Assembly (NCBI RefSeq): GCF_020215705.1
Contig: NZ_JAIWNB010000005.1
Location: 62,001 to 126,000 of the forward strand
Direction: 5' to 3'
Source: Nonomuraea aurantiaca
Lineage (GTDB): Bacteria; Actinomycetota; Actinomycetes; Streptosporangiales; Streptosporangiaceae
Length of the DNA stretch: 64,000 nucleotides
Shown: positions 62,508 to 64,000 of the stretch, piece by piece
How positions within the stretch are numbered: the stretch's first letter is position 1
How the letters are laid out: every line of letters begins with the position of its first letter
Notes under the pieces: generated by a model
What the model saw: only the letters and a program-made list of their open reading frames with translations
Told to the model about the DNA's origin: nothing
Databases searched by the model: none
Position numbers and translations under genes: made by a program

Positions 62508-63368
62508 TCAGTCGGCCTCGGCGCTGCCGCCCACCCGCAGCTTGCGCCGGGCCCGCTCGTAGAACGTCGTCCCCATCCGCACCACGTTGGCCGCGTCCGG
62601 CAGGGCGGCCACCGTGACGCGGTCACCGGGGCACAGATGCCCCAGCACCGCCCCGTCCACCTCCACCGCCAGCCGCCCGCTGGTCGGCAGCAGCTCCAGC
62701 GTCACCTCCTCGTCGGCGGGCAGGACCAGCGCCCGGTTGAACGAGGAGTGGGCGGCGGCGGGCACGACCAGCAGCGCCTCCACCCGCGGCGAGACGATCG
62801 GCCCGCCCGCGGCGAAGCTGTAGGCGGTGGACCCGGTGGTCGTGGCCACGATCACGGCGTCGGCCGCGTAGCGCACGAACGGATCGTCACCCGGCATGAC
62901 GGAGACGGCGGCCATGCCGTCGCCCGGGATGCGCACCAGGGCGATGTCGTTGAACGCGATCAGCTCCTCGGCCCCGTCGAGCTTGGTCCGCACGGCCATG
63001 CGCGGCTCGATCGTGTAGCGGTGCCCGTCGATGGCGGACAGCGTGGCGGGCAGCTCCGCGATGTCGATCTCGGCCAGGAACCCCAGCCGCCCCAGGTTCA
63101 CCCCCAGCACCGGCGTCTTCCGCCCGGCGATGAGCCGCATGGTGCGCAGCATCGTCCCGTCACCGCCGAGGCTCACCAGCAGGTCGGCCCGCTCGATCAG
63201 CATCTCGACGTCGACCGGCACGGCGCTGCAGTCGATCCGGCCGACCTCCTCCGGAAGCCCCATGACGGTCACCCCGCGGCTGGCGGCCCAGCTCAGGATG
63301 GTGTCGATCGCCTCTTTGGAGTCGCGCCGTGGATGCAGCACCAGCCCGACCGTTCCGACCATGCCCAT
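62508..63368 (-). CDS. nadK: NAD kinase
   Basis: A 286-residue enzyme making NADP from NAD. The GGDGT motif lies at 68-72 (VSLGGDGTMLRT), followed by GVNLGRLGFLAEI, and TTTGSTAYSFAAGGPIVSP binds the substrate. The usual NE/ND motif reads FNDIAL. ATG at 63368 lies 6 nt after a TAAGCT box, a leaderless layout. Actinobacteria often carry two NAD kinases; this one is not in the usual recN/hemolysin context, so it may be the second copy (inference). Confidence 0.93.
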   Translation of the reverse strand: MGMVGTVGLVLHPRRDSKEAIDTILSWAASRGVTVMGLPEEVGRIDCSAVPVDVEMLIERADLLVSLGGDGTMLRTMRLIAGRKTPVLGVNLGRLGFLAEIDIAELPATLSAIDGHRYTIEPRMAVRTKLDGAEELIAFNDIALVRIPGDGMAAVSVMPGDDPFVRYAADAVIVATTTGSTAYSFAAGGPIVSPRVEALLVVPAAAHSSFNRALVLPADEEVTLELLPTSGRLAVEVDGAVLGHLCPGDRVTVAALPDAANVVRMGTTFYERARRKLRVGGSAEAD

Positions 63369-63374
63369 GTGGCC

Positions 63375-63380
63375 AGCTTA
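63375..63380 (-). promoter_or_regulatory. -10 box of the NAD kinase gene, leaderless layout
   Basis: TAAGCT on the minus strand followed by six bases and ATG at 63368. No ribosome site fits. Confidence 0.45.
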
Positions 63381-63431
63381 GGGGCCCGTTCATCCGGACC
63401 GACGTCCACCGCCCGTACGGTGTGCCGCGGT

Positions 63432-64000
63432 TCAGACGATGTTGAGCTCCGGCCTGGCCCCGGCCAGGGCGAAGCGGCGCGTGTCGAAGCCGGTGACGTC
63501 GACGAACGGCGTCCGGTCCAGGTAGAGGTCGCGGACCACCTCGCCGACGGCCGGGCTCATCAGGAAACCGTGGCCGGAGAAACCGGTGGCGTAGATGAAC
63601 CTGTCGACGTCCGGGGCGGTCCCGATGAGCGCGTTGTGGTCCGGCGTCACCTCGTACAGGCCGGCCCATCCGGTGGCGATGCCGGTCTCCAGCAGGGCCG
63701 GGGCGCGGCGGGCCATGGCCTCGCCCAGCCTCGGCAGCCAGGCGTCGGACCGGTCGAACTTGAAGCCCGGCGTCTCGTCGGGATCGGACATGCCCAGCAG
63801 CAGGCCGGGACCTTCGCGGTGGAAGTAGAAGGTGGTGCCGAAGTCGATGGTGAACGTCGTGGGCGGCAGGCCGGGGACCGGCTCGGTGATCAGGATCTGC
63901 CGGCGCAGCGGGCTCACCGGCAGGTCGACGCCCACCCAGGCGCCTATGGGACGTGACCAGGCGCCGGCCGCGCAGATGACGGTGTCGGTCTCGATGCGGC
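63432..64000 (-). CDS. FAD-dependent amino-acid/sarcosine oxidase-like protein (5' part outside window)
   Basis: The C-terminal about 189 residues of a DAO-family flavoprotein. Visible: TVICAAGAWSRPIGAW, then LRRQILITEPVPGLPP, TDFDFGTTFYF-like strand (IDFGTTFYFHREGPGLLLG), GLYEVTPDHNALIG and the FAD-binding end ATGFSGHGFLMSPAVGE. The frame continues past the right edge, and the ATP-binding GxGxxG start is not visible. It resembles sarcosine oxidase beta subunit or glycine oxidase; no substrate can be assigned. Confidence 0.9.
   Translation of the reverse strand, partial: RIETDTVICAAGAWSRPIGAWVGVDLPVSPLRRQILITEPVPGLPPTTFTIDFGTTFYFHREGPGLLLGMSDPDETPGFKFDRSDAWLPRLGEAMARRAPALLETGIATGWAGLYEVTPDHNALIGTAPDVDRFIYATGFSGHGFLMSPAVGEVVRDLYLDRTPFVDVTGFDTRRFALAGARPELNIV

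Overview
The window is high-GC actinobacterial chromosome. Coding is dense, third codon positions are strongly G/C, GTG starts and ATGA/GTGA stop-start overlaps are common, and the gene content is actinobacterial: a conservon (sensor, roadblock, DUF742 and GTPase proteins with a cytochrome P450), F420/LLM-type enzymes, several one-membrane-segment Ser/Thr kinases and a CASTOR/POLLUX channel. Family-level resemblance points to Streptosporangiales (Nonomuraea-like), which is inference. I see no tRNA, rRNA, CRISPR array or intact insertion sequence.

Layout. 1-7592: a peptide/muropeptide-type ABC importer (left end cut off), a double-GNAT protein, namZ-like exo-muramidase, murQ etherase and a serine hydrolase; together they look like a PTS-independent N-acetylmuramic acid salvage locus. 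7593-11613: a membrane-spanning hypothetical protein, a ThiF-like gene relic, an aldo/keto reductase and a DinB-like protein. 11672-15942: a conservon on the minus strand (cvnA-B-C-D, P450, and the first 38 codons of a second P450). 15943-19469: an accessory stretch with a deletion copy of the DinB gene, a lytic transglycosylase lipoprotein, a second lipoprotein, a secreted zinc protease and a small secreted protein. 19510-22228: F420-type enzymes, an aminoglycoside phosphotransferase-like protein and a zinc-ribbon protein. 22354-28889: lipoprotein, ABC-F protein, CGNR-type regulator, acyl-CoA ligase, acyltransferase-3 protein. 28886-35738: methylmalonyl-CoA mutase (mutA, mutB) and meaB, split by a Ser/Thr kinase gene and the scar of a second kinase, plus a TetR tail fragment.

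35805-46959: peptidoglycan amidase, mtnA, a CASTOR/POLLUX-type channel, a second Ser/Thr kinase, a DUF5925-type AAA protein, two truncated reading frames, then three peptidase genes in a row (C39-like, prolyl-oligopeptidase-like, M20). 46956-49840: FAD monooxygenase and its divergent TetR regulator with a large palindromic operator, then a TIGR03086-type protein. 49886-56249: ABC exporter, DUF427 protein, PAP2-like protein, nucleotidyltransferase, RsbW-like ATPase, class A beta-lactamase. 56254-60877: LuxR regulator and a TAXI-type TRAP transporter with a DUF1850 gene that appears to start at CTG. 60787-64000: corA, DUF72, NAD kinase and the 3' part of an FAD-dependent oxidoreductase.

Two themes run through the window. 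First, many genes have a -10 box 6-7 nt before the start codon with no room for a ribosome binding site, so leaderless transcripts look frequent. Second, small decayed fragments of neighbouring or paralogous genes (7615, 9276, 16264, 11672, 28886, 31660, 42303) mark past deletions and local duplications.
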